From Algoriphagus boritolerans DSM 17298 = JCM 18970 (GTDB lineage Bacteria; Bacteroidota; Bacteroidia; Cytophagales; Cyclobacteriaceae), in contig NZ_FNVR01000017.1 in NCBI RefSeq assembly GCF_900108085.1, positions 28,769-92,768 of the forward strand: DNA of 64,000 bases, read 5' to 3'. Position 1 is the first letter of the stretch; every line of letters starts with the position of its first letter. Position numbers and translations under genes: made by a program. Below are positions 43,676 through 52,668 of the stretch, piece after piece. The notes beneath the pieces are model-generated. The model was not told the origin of the DNA and made no database searches. It worked only from the letters and a program-made list of their open reading frames with translations.

Positions 43676-44602
43676 GTGAAAGAGAAAAGTCTGCGACTCA
43701 TCTACATGGGCACGCCGGAATTTGCCGTGCCAGCGCTGGAAAAATTGGTGGAAGCTGGTTGGAATGTGGTAGCGGTCATCACAGCACCGGACAAACCACA
43801 AGGCCGCGGTCAAAAACTGGTGGGTTCGCCTGTTAAAGAAGCCGCAGAAAAGCTTGGACTACACATCCTGCAACCCACAAACCTCAAAAATCCAGAATTC
43901 CAGCAAGAACTCAAGGATTTGAAAGCTGATCTCCAAATCGTCGTAGCATTTCGTATGCTTCCCGAGGCAGTTTGGAATATGCCTCCTTTGGGCACGTTCA
44001 ATCTTCACGCTTCACTCCTCCCCAATTACAGAGGTGCCGCACCGATCAACTGGGCCATCATCAACGGGGAAAAAGAGACCGGCGTGACCACATTTTTTCT
44101 CAAACACGAGATCGATACCGGAAGCATTATTTTTCAGGAAAAAATCACGATCCATCCTGAGGATGATCTGGGAATTGTCTATGAAAAGCTGATGACTATC
44201 GGAGCTGATTTGGTGGTCCGAACGGTGGATGTTATTTCTAAAAATGAGGTAAATCCAAGCATTCAGGATGAATCCAAAGCACTCCATCACGCGCCGAAGA
44301 TTTTCAAGGAAACCTGCAAAATCGACTGGACAAAATCAGCGGAATCCATTCATAATCTAGTTCGAGGACTGTCTCCTTATCCGGCTGCCTGGACGGAATT
44401 TCAGGGTAAAACCTGCAAGATTTTCAAAACTTCTTTTACCAAAGAAAACCTGAATGACAAAAAACAAGGACAATGGGAATCTGATGGGAAATCCTTTCTA
44501 AAGTTCCAAACTGGCGAAGGAACATTGAATGTTTTGGAGTTGCAACTGGAAGGAAAAAAGCGAATGAAAATCGAAGAATTACTACGAGGGCTTAAAATTT
44601 AA
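43661..44602 (+). CDS. fmt: Methionyl-tRNA formyltransferase
   Basis: Formylates the amino group of initiator Met-tRNA using 10-formyl-tetrahydrofolate. Length 313 residues. The Rossmann domain holds the catalytic FNLHASLLPNYRGAAPINWAIINGE (Asn, His, Asp pattern) and the start LRLIYMGTPEFAVPAL. The C-terminal OB-like domain follows after about residue 205. The ATG at 43661 is used here, but GTG at 43676 would give MKEKSLRLIYMGTPEF, closer to the family's usual N-terminus, because the first five codons fall inside the repeat tract. No def gene nearby. Confidence 0.95.
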   Translation: MSNNEVKEKSLRLIYMGTPEFAVPALEKLVEAGWNVVAVITAPDKPQGRGQKLVGSPVKEAAEKLGLHILQPTNLKNPEFQQELKDLKADLQIVVAFRMLPEAVWNMPPLGTFNLHASLLPNYRGAAPINWAIINGEKETGVTTFFLKHEIDTGSIIFQEKITIHPEDDLGIVYEKLMTIGADLVVRTVDVISKNEVNPSIQDESKALHHAPKIFKETCKIDWTKSAESIHNLVRGLSPYPAAWTEFQGKTCKIFKTSFTKENLNDKKQGQWESDGKSFLKFQTGEGTLNVLELQLEGKKRMKIEELLRGLKI

Positions 44603-44620
44603 AGCCATTTTTTTGAGATT

Positions 44621-44628
44621 TACTTTTG
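44621..44628 (+). promoter_or_regulatory. Possible -7 element for the DUF4412 gene
   Basis: TACTTTTG matches TAnnTTTG about 50 nt before the start; the -33 position is only weakly matched. Confidence 0.35.
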
Positions 44629-44678
44629 TATATGGTTCATTTTTAGGAAATTAAAGTTAAATTTTTAACTAAAGCACT

Positions 44679-45539
44679 ATGAAAAAATCAATTTCATCAA
44701 TCCTAATATTAGCAGGAATCGTTGTGGCGTCCCCCTCCCAAGCCCAACTTCTGAAGAAAATACAAAATGCAGCCGCTCAAGGAGTAGAGAACGCAGCAAC
44801 TAAAAGGGCTAGAGATGCCTCTGAAAAGAAAACTAATGACGCCATAGACGGAATGATTGGCGGAATGATAAAACCAGCCCCGACTGAGTCAGAATATGCT
44901 TTCACCGGCTATATGGTTATGGAAGTAAGGAACACCGATAAAAAGGGGAGATCAGAAGATCCTGTAAAGATGCAGTATTTACTTTCTGACAATTTAGAAT
45001 TCATGGGTATGTCTTTTGCAGATCCCAAAAGCCCCGAGAATTCCACTACTTCTATCATTGATACCAAAAATGAAGCGATAGTCATGCTGATGGAAAATAA
45101 AGGGGAAAAATCAAGCATGGCGATCAGGATTGATCACGAAAAAATGCAGGGAATGGTGGACAAGGAAGTGGAGAAACAACGCGAGAATCCTGAATACAAA
45201 ATCACCAAAACCGGGAACACAAAAACCATCCTGGGATATCAGTGCGAAGAATACCTCATCACCTCTGAAGATGGGGAAGGACACTATTGGGTCACTGAAA
45301 AACCGATTGAAGGATTGTCCCTATTTTCACCCCAAAGCAACCCAATGGTTTCCAACAAGACCATGGATCAATACAGTTCCATGTTTTCGAATGCTCCAAA
45401 AGGCAGCTTTTTAGAAATGATCTTCACCGATAAGAAGGGAACGGTTACGGAAATGAAAGTGATCGAAATCGAAACCAATAGTCCACGAAAATACAATATG
45501 GATGACTTCCCAAATATGATGGCAGGAGCGGGCAAATAA
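44679..45539 (+). CDS. Exported DUF4412 protein
   Basis: A 286-residue exported protein with a Sec signal peptide (about 1-22, SPSQAQ). The region after it (about 25-60) is alanine-rich and helical with KRARDASEKKTNDAIDGMIGG. The C-terminal DUF4412 domain (about 70-270) has the conserved NTKTILGYQCEEYLITSEDGEGHYWVTE segment, resembling a beta-rich lipoprotein-carrier-like fold. Function is unknown. It is a single-gene unit bounded by a -7 promoter match and a terminator. Confidence 0.8.
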   Translation: MKKSISSILILAGIVVASPSQAQLLKKIQNAAAQGVENAATKRARDASEKKTNDAIDGMIGGMIKPAPTESEYAFTGYMVMEVRNTDKKGRSEDPVKMQYLLSDNLEFMGMSFADPKSPENSTTSIIDTKNEAIVMLMENKGEKSSMAIRIDHEKMQGMVDKEVEKQRENPEYKITKTGNTKTILGYQCEEYLITSEDGEGHYWVTEKPIEGLSLFSPQSNPMVSNKTMDQYSSMFSNAPKGSFLEMIFTDKKGTVTEMKVIEIETNSPRKYNMDDFPNMMAGAGK

Positions 45540-45549
45540 TTCTTGAACT

Positions 45550-45580
45550 GGGCAGTTTTTCTGCCCATTTTCATTTTTTC
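45550..45580 (+). terminator. Rho-independent terminator after the DUF4412 gene
   Basis: GGGCAG (45550-45555) and CTGCCC (45561-45566) form a perfect 6-bp stem with a T5 loop, followed by a T-rich tail to 45580. Confidence 0.8.
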
Positions 45581-45622
45581 AACGTCAAAGACTGGTATCT
45601 TCAAGCCAAACATTGAAGTCCT

Positions 45623-45749
45623 GCGAAAATCGAGCTTGACGAAAACCCTCTGTTGAAATTTAACTATTGCTCCTGCGAGATTAGTCCCGATCCCAAATGC
45701 CATCGGAACTATCGGGATGGCCGATTAAATCAAGTATAACCAGATGCAA
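45623..45749 (+). mobile_element. Copy 4 of the ATGAAA-flanked element (diverged), abutting folA
   Basis: Body 45630-45743. Begins TCGAGCTTGACGAAAA and ends TATAACCAG directly before the folA ATG, with left flank GCGAAAA and right ATGCAA. The central hairpin is TCCCGAT...ATCGGGA. Similarity to copies 1-3 is strongest at the ends and in TGCGAGATT. Confidence 0.6.
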
Positions 45750-46244
45750 ATCACCCTTATCGTCGCCAAAGCCAAAAACAACGTCATCGGCAAAGACAAT
45801 CAATTGATTTGGAAACTTTCTTCCGATCTCAAAAGATTTAAAAATTTGACTTCCGGTCATTACATTTTAATGGGAAGAAAAACTTTTGATTCTCTTGGCA
45901 AACCGCTCCCCAATCGTACCCACTTGATTATCACGCGAAATCCTGAATTTCAAGCCCCAACAGGTCATCACGCTTTTCCTTCGGTAGAAGCAGCAATTAT
46001 TTTTTGCAACAAAATGGAGGTAGAACAACTTTTCATCATCGGAGGTGGTCAGATTTACCAGGAGACCATCGCTATTTGCGATGTTTTGGAAATCACCGAG
46101 GTAGAAGCCGAACCAGAAGGAGATACGTTTTTTCCGGAAATCGACCCGAAAATCTGGAAGGAAGTGAAGCGGGAAAGTTTTGCGGCAGACGAAAAGAATG
46201 ACTATCCGTTTTCCTTTTTGACTTACGAAAAAATAAAAATTTAA
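45744..46244 (+). CDS. folA: Dihydrofolate reductase
   Basis: NADPH-dependent reduction of dihydrofolate to tetrahydrofolate. The 166-residue length and motifs fit the family: ITLIVAKAKNNVIGKDNQLIWKLSSDLKRFK (with substrate-binding residues), HYILMGRKTFDSLGKPLPNRTHLIIT, and FIIGGGQIYQETI. The active-site acidic residue usually follows W-x-x-P/S-x-D/E; here WKLSSDLKRF supplies Asp. Its ATG is immediately preceded by the element end, so its untranslated leader is element-derived. Only 2 bp separate it from the next gene. Confidence 0.95.
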   Translation: MQITLIVAKAKNNVIGKDNQLIWKLSSDLKRFKNLTSGHYILMGRKTFDSLGKPLPNRTHLIITRNPEFQAPTGHHAFPSVEAAIIFCNKMEVEQLFIIGGGQIYQETIAICDVLEITEVEAEPEGDTFFPEIDPKIWKEVKRESFAADEKNDYPFSFLTYEKIKI

Positions 46245-46246
46245 CC

Positions 46247-47032
46247 ATGTCAAAATCTGTCATTTGGATCACGGGAGCCTCTTCAGGTATCGGTGAGGCG
46301 GCTGCAAAGAAGTTTTCAAAAGAAGGATATCAAGTGATTCTATCTGCTCGAAAAGTCCAAGAATTAGATCGCGTCAAGTCAACATGCAGTTTCCCATCGG
46401 AAGCCAAAGTTTTACCTTTGGATTTGGTGGAAATTGACACATTTGGAGAGAAAGTAAAGACAGCTATTGCTTTATTTGGAAAAGTCGACATCCTACTTCA
46501 CAATGGGGGTATCAGCCAACGATCACTGATAAAGGAAACGGGGCTGGAAGTGGACAGAAAACTCATGGAGGTCAATTTCTTTGGCACTGTAGCCTTAACC
46601 AAGGCAATATTGCCGCATTTCCTATCCCGTCAAACCGGCCATTTTGCCGTAGTCAGTTCTTTGGTTGGAAAGTTTGGGTCGCCTTACCGATCTTCTTATG
46701 CGGCCTCAAAGCATGCACTTCACGGCTTTTTTGATACGTTGAGAGCAGAACATTTTCAGGATCAAATCGCAGTTACCATGATTTGCCCGGGATTCATCCG
46801 TACAAATGTCTCCGTCAATGCGCTCACCGCAGATGGAAGTAGACTTGGCAAAATGGATGAAGCACAGGCAAAAGGAATGAGTCCGGAAGCCTGTGCAAGT
46901 GAAATTTTTAAGGCGATCACCCGAAAAAAAGAAGAAGTCAACATCGGCGGAAAAGAAACGCTGGCGGTCTATGTAAAACGGTTCTTTCCGGGAATTTTCT
47001 CCAAAATCATCAAAAAAGCAAAAGTCAGATAA
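46247..47032 (+). CDS. Short-chain dehydrogenase/reductase (SDR) family oxidoreductase
   Basis: A 261-residue classical SDR. The nucleotide-binding TGASSGIGEAAAKKF and LHNGGISQRS segments and the catalytic SSYAASKHALHGFF (Tyr-x-x-x-Lys) are complete. The substrate is not determined by sequence; relatives act on steroid, fatty or sugar carbonyls. It starts 2 bp after folA, so the two are likely co-transcribed, but no functional link is apparent. The C-terminus is basic and ends IIKKAKVR. Confidence 0.88.
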   Translation: MSKSVIWITGASSGIGEAAAKKFSKEGYQVILSARKVQELDRVKSTCSFPSEAKVLPLDLVEIDTFGEKVKTAIALFGKVDILLHNGGISQRSLIKETGLEVDRKLMEVNFFGTVALTKAILPHFLSRQTGHFAVVSSLVGKFGSPYRSSYAASKHALHGFFDTLRAEHFQDQIAVTMICPGFIRTNVSVNALTADGSRLGKMDEAQAKGMSPEACASEIFKAITRKKEEVNIGGKETLAVYVKRFFPGIFSKIIKKAKVR

Positions 47033-47143
47033 AAAATAAGCTGGAATACCGATGACAGAAGACTTAAGAAGGGAAAATGCCATTTGTGCATAAATCCAAT
47101 TACAACACTCTAGAACTATACTATAAATTAATTTTACCCAGGA

Positions 47144-48400
47144 ATGCAACTTGTTAAAGCAGAAATTATTACCATCGGAGATGAATTGCTCTATGGCCAG
47201 GTAGTGGACACCAACAGCCATTGGATCAGTCAGGAATTGGATCGGTTAGGTGTGAAAGTAGTACGGAAAACTACTGTCGGAGATAATCGGACTGATATCC
47301 TAGCAGCTTTTGCTGAGGCGGAGAAGCGTGCCGACCTCGTATTGATCACGGGTGGTCTTGGCCCTACTCAGGATGATCTGACTAAGCCCTTGTTGGCAGA
47401 ATATTTCAATTGCGAAATCGTGGAAGTGCCGGAAGCAGTGGAGGCAGTGACCGCCTTTTTCAGGCGAAGGGGACGGGAAATGACTCCATTGAACATCCTA
47501 CAAGGCCACCTTCCCTCCTGCTGCACTTATGTGCCCAATGAGGTCGGTACCGCACCCGGAATGTGGTTTGAACGAAACGGAACGTACTGGATGTCCATGC
47601 CTGGGGTCCCACATGAGATGAAAAAACTCATGAAAGATTTTGTCCTGCCCAAGCTCCCCAGCCTTTTTACACTTCCTGTTATTTTTCATAAGGTTATTAA
47701 GACTGCTGGAATCGGGGAAAGTTGGTTGGCAGACTTAATCAAAGAATGGGAAAATGCCCTGCCAGAACACATCCGTTTGGCTTATCTACCCTCACTAGGC
47801 CATGTGAAGCTTCGGTTGACCGGATTTGGGGACGATAAGACGATCCTTGCCGCTGAAATCCAACAACAGATCGATGCGGTACTGCCCCTGATCGACAAAT
47901 TTGTCTACGGCTACGATGAGGAGACCCTGGAAACTGCCATTGGAAAGCTTTTGAAGCAAAACGGGAAAACTGTAGCTTTGGCAGAGAGCTGTTCCGGCGG
48001 TTATATCTCACATTTGATCACGAGTATCGCCGGGAGTTCAACCTATTTTCAGGGGGCCGTTGTTCCTTACCATAATCAGTTCAAGGAAAGCATTTTGGGA
48101 GTAAAAAAGGAAACTTTACTCCATCATGGTGCTGTAAGCGAACAAACTGTCCGGGAAATGGCTGAAGGGGTAAGGGCTGTTTTCAAATCGGATTTTGGCC
48201 TGGCCAGCAGTGGAATCGCAGGACCGGATGGAGGATCTGAGGAAAAACCCGTGGGGACAGTCTGGATTTCATGTGCCGGAAAGGATTTCGCTGAAGCCAA
48301 AAAGCTTCAACTGACCCAAGACCGAATGCTGAATATTCAATTAACCGGTGTTGCTGTTTTGAATTTGTTAAGAATTTGCATCAATCAGAATAACAAATAA
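47144..48400 (+). CDS. cinA: CinA-family nicotinamide mononucleotide deamidase-like protein
   Basis: A 418-residue protein with an N-terminal MoaB/MPTBinding-type domain (about 1-170; AEIITIGDELLYGQVVDTN, LVLITGGLGPTQDDLT) and a C-terminal CinA/PncC domain (about 255-418; LAESCSGGYISHLITSIAGSS, LASSGIAGPDGGSEEKPVGTVWIS). The PncC-type domain deamidates NMN to nicotinate mononucleotide. The full two-domain form is also called competence/damage-inducible protein A. It lies 111 bp after the SDR gene and 87 bp before the E2 gene. Confidence 0.95.
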   Translation: MQLVKAEIITIGDELLYGQVVDTNSHWISQELDRLGVKVVRKTTVGDNRTDILAAFAEAEKRADLVLITGGLGPTQDDLTKPLLAEYFNCEIVEVPEAVEAVTAFFRRRGREMTPLNILQGHLPSCCTYVPNEVGTAPGMWFERNGTYWMSMPGVPHEMKKLMKDFVLPKLPSLFTLPVIFHKVIKTAGIGESWLADLIKEWENALPEHIRLAYLPSLGHVKLRLTGFGDDKTILAAEIQQQIDAVLPLIDKFVYGYDEETLETAIGKLLKQNGKTVALAESCSGGYISHLITSIAGSSTYFQGAVVPYHNQFKESILGVKKETLLHHGAVSEQTVREMAEGVRAVFKSDFGLASSGIAGPDGGSEEKPVGTVWISCAGKDFAEAKKLQLTQDRMLNIQLTGVAVLNLLRICINQNNK

Positions 48401-48487
48401 AATTTTACCAACAAGGTTTGGGTAGGAGATAAAGAAAATTTAATTTTAAAACTTGAATATAAACCCAATTTAATTACCTCAATCGCT

Positions 48488-49789
48488 ATGGCAAGTATAG
48501 AAATGCTGATGCCCAAAATGGGTGAAAGTATCATAGAAGGAACAATCCTCTCCTGGCTGAAAAAGGAAGGGGATTCCATCGATCAAGATGAATCTGTCTT
48601 GGAAGTGGCCACAGACAAAGTGGACACCGAAGTTCCTGCTACGCATGCTGGGGTATTGAAAAAAATCCTTGCCAAAGTAGGAGATGTGGTGGCAGTTGGT
48701 GCTCCTATCGCAGTGATCGAAACCGCTTCTGAAAGTGACTCCACTCCCACTCACTCTAAAAAAGAAGATGAGTCAGCAAAGGCAGAACTCGTTGCCAACG
48801 CTCCGGCAAATACCCATGCAATCATCGAAGCGCCTGCACCGGTGAGTGAACCACTTTCATTGGATGGGCGCTTTTATTCTCCTTTGGTAAAAAGCATTGC
48901 CAAAGAAGAAGGTATTTCTTCAGTAGAACTTTCTAAAATCCCCGGAACTGGAAAAGACGGAAGAGTGACCAAAGAAGATATGTTGGGTTATTTGGCGTCG
49001 AGAAAAGAATCTACGAACTCCCCACTCTTGAAATCGGCTCCCTCAATTTCAGAAACCAAATCACAGATTAGCATCTCGGCTTCGGATGAGATCATCGAAA
49101 TGGATCGTATGCGAAAGATGATCTCCCAGCGAATGGTCGATTCCAAGCGGATTTCAGCACACGTGACCTCTTTTGTAGAGGCGGATATGACGAATATCGT
49201 CCTTTGGAGGGAGAAAAATAAATTGGCATACAAGTCGAAATACGGAGAAGGAATCACCTTTACCCCATTTTTCATTGAAGCTATTGCAAAAGCAATCCGA
49301 GATTTTCCGATGATCAATATCTCAGTCGATGGCGAACGAATCATCAAAAAGAAAGACATCAATGTGGGAATGGCAGTAGCAATTCCATCAGGAAACCTCA
49401 TCGTCCCTGTGATCAGAAATGCTGATCAATTGAACTTGGTGGGTATTTCCAAAAAAGTGAATGACTTGGCCAATCGCGCCAGAAACAACAAACTGACCGC
49501 TGACGATCTTGCAGGTGGGACTTACACGGTTTCCAATGTTGGATCTTTTGGGAATGTGATGGGAACTCCGATCATCCCACAGCCTCAGGTCGCCATCATG
49601 GCTGTAGGTGCCATTGTGAAGAAGCCTGCGGTAGTCGAAACGCCAACCGGTGACGTGATTGCAATCCGACATAAAATGTTCCTATCCCACTCCTATGACC
49701 ACCGAGTAGTGGATGGTGCGCTTGGAGGAATGTTTGTCAGAAGGGTAGCCGATTACTTGGAGGAATTTGACCTGAACACAAGTTTGTAA
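48488..49789 (+). CDS. 2-oxo acid dehydrogenase E2 acyltransferase (BkdB/dihydrolipoyl type)
   Basis: A 433-residue dihydrolipoamide acyltransferase. Lipoyl domain at about 1-78 with the lipoylated Lys in EVATDKVDTEVPA; then a Ser/Pro-rich linker; the peripheral subunit-binding domain (about 130-170, YSPLVKSIAKEEGISSVELSK, GTGKDGRVTKEDML); and the catalytic domain (about 205-433) with the His/Asp motif SYDHRVVDGALGG. E1 and E3 genes are not adjacent, so whether it belongs to branched-chain, pyruvate or oxoglutarate dehydrogenase cannot be told. A terminator follows at 49799. Confidence 0.92.
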   Translation: MASIEMLMPKMGESIIEGTILSWLKKEGDSIDQDESVLEVATDKVDTEVPATHAGVLKKILAKVGDVVAVGAPIAVIETASESDSTPTHSKKEDESAKAELVANAPANTHAIIEAPAPVSEPLSLDGRFYSPLVKSIAKEEGISSVELSKIPGTGKDGRVTKEDMLGYLASRKESTNSPLLKSAPSISETKSQISISASDEIIEMDRMRKMISQRMVDSKRISAHVTSFVEADMTNIVLWREKNKLAYKSKYGEGITFTPFFIEAIAKAIRDFPMINISVDGERIIKKKDINVGMAVAIPSGNLIVPVIRNADQLNLVGISKKVNDLANRARNNKLTADDLAGGTYTVSNVGSFGNVMGTPIIPQPQVAIMAVGAIVKKPAVVETPTGDVIAIRHKMFLSHSYDHRVVDGALGGMFVRRVADYLEEFDLNTSL

Positions 49790-49798
49790 GGTATTGAT

Positions 49799-49828
49799 GG
49801 CTTCGGGATTTTCTGAAGCCTTTTTTAT
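49799..49828 (+). terminator. Rho-independent terminator after the E2 gene
   Basis: GGCTTC (49799-49804) and GAAGCC (49815-49820) form a perfect 6-bp stem followed by TTTTTT, directly next to the end of the convergent kinase gene, and probably serves mainly the plus strand. Confidence 0.8.
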
Positions 49829-52668
49829 TCCGCCTTTTCCCTGACTTTACGAAAGTAGAATTCCAGCTTATCAGCTAATGCCGCCAGCCGAATCGGCTTG
49901 GTCAGGTAATCATTCATTCCGGATTCGATTGCTTTCTTCTGATCCTCTTCAAAGACATTGGCAGACAACCCAATAATGATCATCTGATCTGTTCCCTCCA
50001 TTTTTCGGATCTCACGTGTGGCCTCCAGTCCATTCATTACCGGCATCTGCACATCCATCAGAATTACATCAAATTGCTGCTGCTTCACTTTGTCCAAAAC
50101 CTCGGCACCATTTTTTGCAACCTCAAACTGAAATCCCAATTGCTGAAACATAAAGGTCATCAATTGTAGATTGAGGTCATTGTCTTCCGCCAGCAAGATG
50201 CGTAATGGGAAAACTGTCCCCATATCCTTGATGTCTTTCCAGGTCAACTGATAGCTTTTGGGTGTGATTTGGTTTTGTTCAGACTTCCTGACCACCACCG
50301 AAAAACTAAAAACCGATCCTTCGCCAAGCTTGCTTTCAATTCTAAACTCGCCTCCCAACAACTCAATAATTTTTTTAGCAATAGCTAATCCAAGGCCTGT
50401 TCCCTGATAGGCTCTGGTATTCGAACTCTCGACTTGATAAAATGGATCTGCCAGGCGTTCCAAGTGCTCTTTTGGGATACCGATTCCCGTATCCGAAATC
50501 TGAAAAGAAAGGAAATACAAAGCATCTTCAATCGGAGTCAACTCCATTTTCACTCCAACTTTTCCTTCGTCCGGTGTAAATTTGATCGCATTCCCAATTA
50601 AATTCAACAGCACTTGGTTGATTTTTCCTTTATCGCCTTCAAAAAGCAAATTCTCGGAATTGACAAAAGTTGTCTCCAATTTGATATTTTTCTTTGCTGC
50701 CAGACCAGAGAGGATTTTGAGCTGATTTTTCAGCTCTTCCTCAGGAATGAATGCACTGGACTGAATCTCAATTTTCCCGGATTCAATTTTTGAATAGTCC
50801 AGGATATCCCTGATAATATTCAGAAGTGAACTCCCGGAGTTTTTAATGATCTCCACATATTGTTTCTGAATCTTGTTAAGGTTGGTGCTTTCAAGCAAAT
50901 CAATTATCCCAAGAAGTCCGTTCATCGGTGTCCGGATTTCGTGACTCATGTTTGCCAAAAATTCCGACTTGGATCTATTTGCCTGATCAGCCGCATTCAT
51001 GGCTTCTACCAAGCCTCTTTCCCAAATTTTCTGTCCTGTAATATCTTTTGAGATCGACATGACCTGGTTTTCATCCAGCGGGAAAAAGCGCATTTCGTAG
51101 TGCTTATCTCCTGAAGGGCTATGCCATACCACATCCTTGGTTTGAATGCGGTTGGTGGATTTGGCCAGATTAAAAACACGGACGATTTCATCAGCCTGGC
51201 CATGGGGCACAAATTCAGCCAGGGATTTGCCAAGCGTGAGCTGTGCTGGATGGAGTAAATTTGCCTTATCCTGCACATGAAAATCCAGAACAACCCCCTC
51301 GTTGTCATAAATAAAAATGGTATCCGGAATATTACTGATTACGGTTCTCAGCCTGTTTTCGCTTTGAATAGTCTCTTGTCTGGCCAGATATTGGGAGGTG
51401 ATGTCTGTGCAGATCCCCATTCCACCTGAAAATCTTCCTTGCTGATCAAAAATAAACTTTTCAAAAATACGGACTCTGATTTTCTCTCCGGTAGGCTTGG
51501 CAAAATCGTATTCCAGATCCATAAAATCTCTGGATTCAGCCAAAGCTTTCTTAGCTTCTGCTTTGACCAAGTTTGCCTGGGGATGGATGGAATCAGCTTT
51601 AAAAGCATTTTTAAAATCAAGCTTGGAATGACCGAGAACTTTTTCCACTTCGTCAGACACTTTGGTGATTTCTCCATGATAGTCATGAAAAAAAACAAAC
51701 CCTTTCAACTCCTGTAACAGGAGATTCTGTTGGTCAAAGAGGCGGGATATTTCATAGAGGTTGGCTTCTTGAAGCTTGATGGAATTGATATTTCCTTTCA
51801 GCGAAAGAATGAAAAAAGAAACCGTTCCGATCAGTAAAATAACCAGGCCTAAAAACAAGGCAAGATACGTACTGTAAAAACCGGAAGTGAGTCCCTCCAT
51901 GGGTACAAAAAACACCAAAGACGCCGGACTTTCAGCTTCCGCATAGGAAAAAGGATATTGTGCCAAAATCCCTTCAAAACTTTTGTCACCCTTATTCCAA
52001 GAGACTTCATAAAACCCTTTCAGACCCAGATTAACATCGGATTTAATCTGATCAAAGTGGACTTTATCCAAGCTTACAGGATCTTCGGTCCTTCTCGAAC
52101 CGACAGAAACGAGATTTCCCTCCATAAAGAGGTATTTCTCCCCACCGGGATTCAGGTAGAAATTGGTAACGTAAGTTTGGCTGTAGCTTGGAATATTCAG
52201 AGAATACAGGATCCTAAAACCCTCCTTACCCTCCACCAACAGCTGTGAACGCTTCACGGCTTTCGGAAAGCCCCGCTTGGATTTCTTGCTGATGAAATCA
52301 TTCCGGTCGGTCATCGTAAATACCAAAATAGAGTCCCGCATATCGACCCAAATGGAGTCAATCATTCCCGGGAAACTCGTGAATGTCCTCCGGGCAGCCA
52401 CAGTCAAATCATCCTTGGTTTTCAAATTAGCCCCTTCAAGTTGGACCAGCAATGTTTTGGAATCTTCCTTGAACCGACTCAGATCCACTTCCAATCCTCT
52501 AGCCGCCAGCGTTGTCTGACTGATCAAAAATTCTTTTCGGGACTCTACCTGAGCATAATAGATCGCATTGAAAAAGCTAATTCCTAAGGCTATAACCAGT
52601 AAAACCAACAAACTACCGATAATGGTAATCAGCCAAAAACTGGAACGGATGACAAAACGCTTACCCAT
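49825..52668 (-). CDS. Hybrid sensor histidine kinase with receiver domain
   Basis: A 947-residue hybrid kinase. Order: TM helix (about 10-33), an extracytoplasmic sensor (about 34-263), TM helix (about 264-290), PAS domains (about 311-426 and 436-546), HisKA with phospho-acceptor His576 (ANMSHEIRTPMNG), HATPase_c (about 660-790; N box NAIKFTPDEG, QGTGLGLAIAKK) and a receiver domain (about 820-940) with Asp872 in ILMDVQMPVMNG. Its ATG at 52668 shares one base with the stop (TGATG) of the Cache lipoprotein gene, which shows coupled expression; a further 19 codons upstream are in the lipoprotein gene. Confidence 0.92.
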   Translation of the reverse strand: MGKRFVIRSSFWLITIIGSLLVLLVIALGISFFNAIYYAQVESRKEFLISQTTLAARGLEVDLSRFKEDSKTLLVQLEGANLKTKDDLTVAARRTFTSFPGMIDSIWVDMRDSILVFTMTDRNDFISKKSKRGFPKAVKRSQLLVEGKEGFRILYSLNIPSYSQTYVTNFYLNPGGEKYLFMEGNLVSVGSRRTEDPVSLDKVHFDQIKSDVNLGLKGFYEVSWNKGDKSFEGILAQYPFSYAEAESPASLVFFVPMEGLTSGFYSTYLALFLGLVILLIGTVSFFILSLKGNINSIKLQEANLYEISRLFDQQNLLLQELKGFVFFHDYHGEITKVSDEVEKVLGHSKLDFKNAFKADSIHPQANLVKAEAKKALAESRDFMDLEYDFAKPTGEKIRVRIFEKFIFDQQGRFSGGMGICTDITSQYLARQETIQSENRLRTVISNIPDTIFIYDNEGVVLDFHVQDKANLLHPAQLTLGKSLAEFVPHGQADEIVRVFNLAKSTNRIQTKDVVWHSPSGDKHYEMRFFPLDENQVMSISKDITGQKIWERGLVEAMNAADQANRSKSEFLANMSHEIRTPMNGLLGIIDLLESTNLNKIQKQYVEIIKNSGSSLLNIIRDILDYSKIESGKIEIQSSAFIPEEELKNQLKILSGLAAKKNIKLETTFVNSENLLFEGDKGKINQVLLNLIGNAIKFTPDEGKVGVKMELTPIEDALYFLSFQISDTGIGIPKEHLERLADPFYQVESSNTRAYQGTGLGLAIAKKIIELLGGEFRIESKLGEGSVFSFSVVVRKSEQNQITPKSYQLTWKDIKDMGTVFPLRILLAEDNDLNLQLMTFMFQQLGFQFEVAKNGAEVLDKVKQQQFDVILMDVQMPVMNGLEATREIRKMEGTDQMIIIGLSANVFEEDQKKAIESGMNDYLTKPIRLAALADKLEFYFRKVREKAE

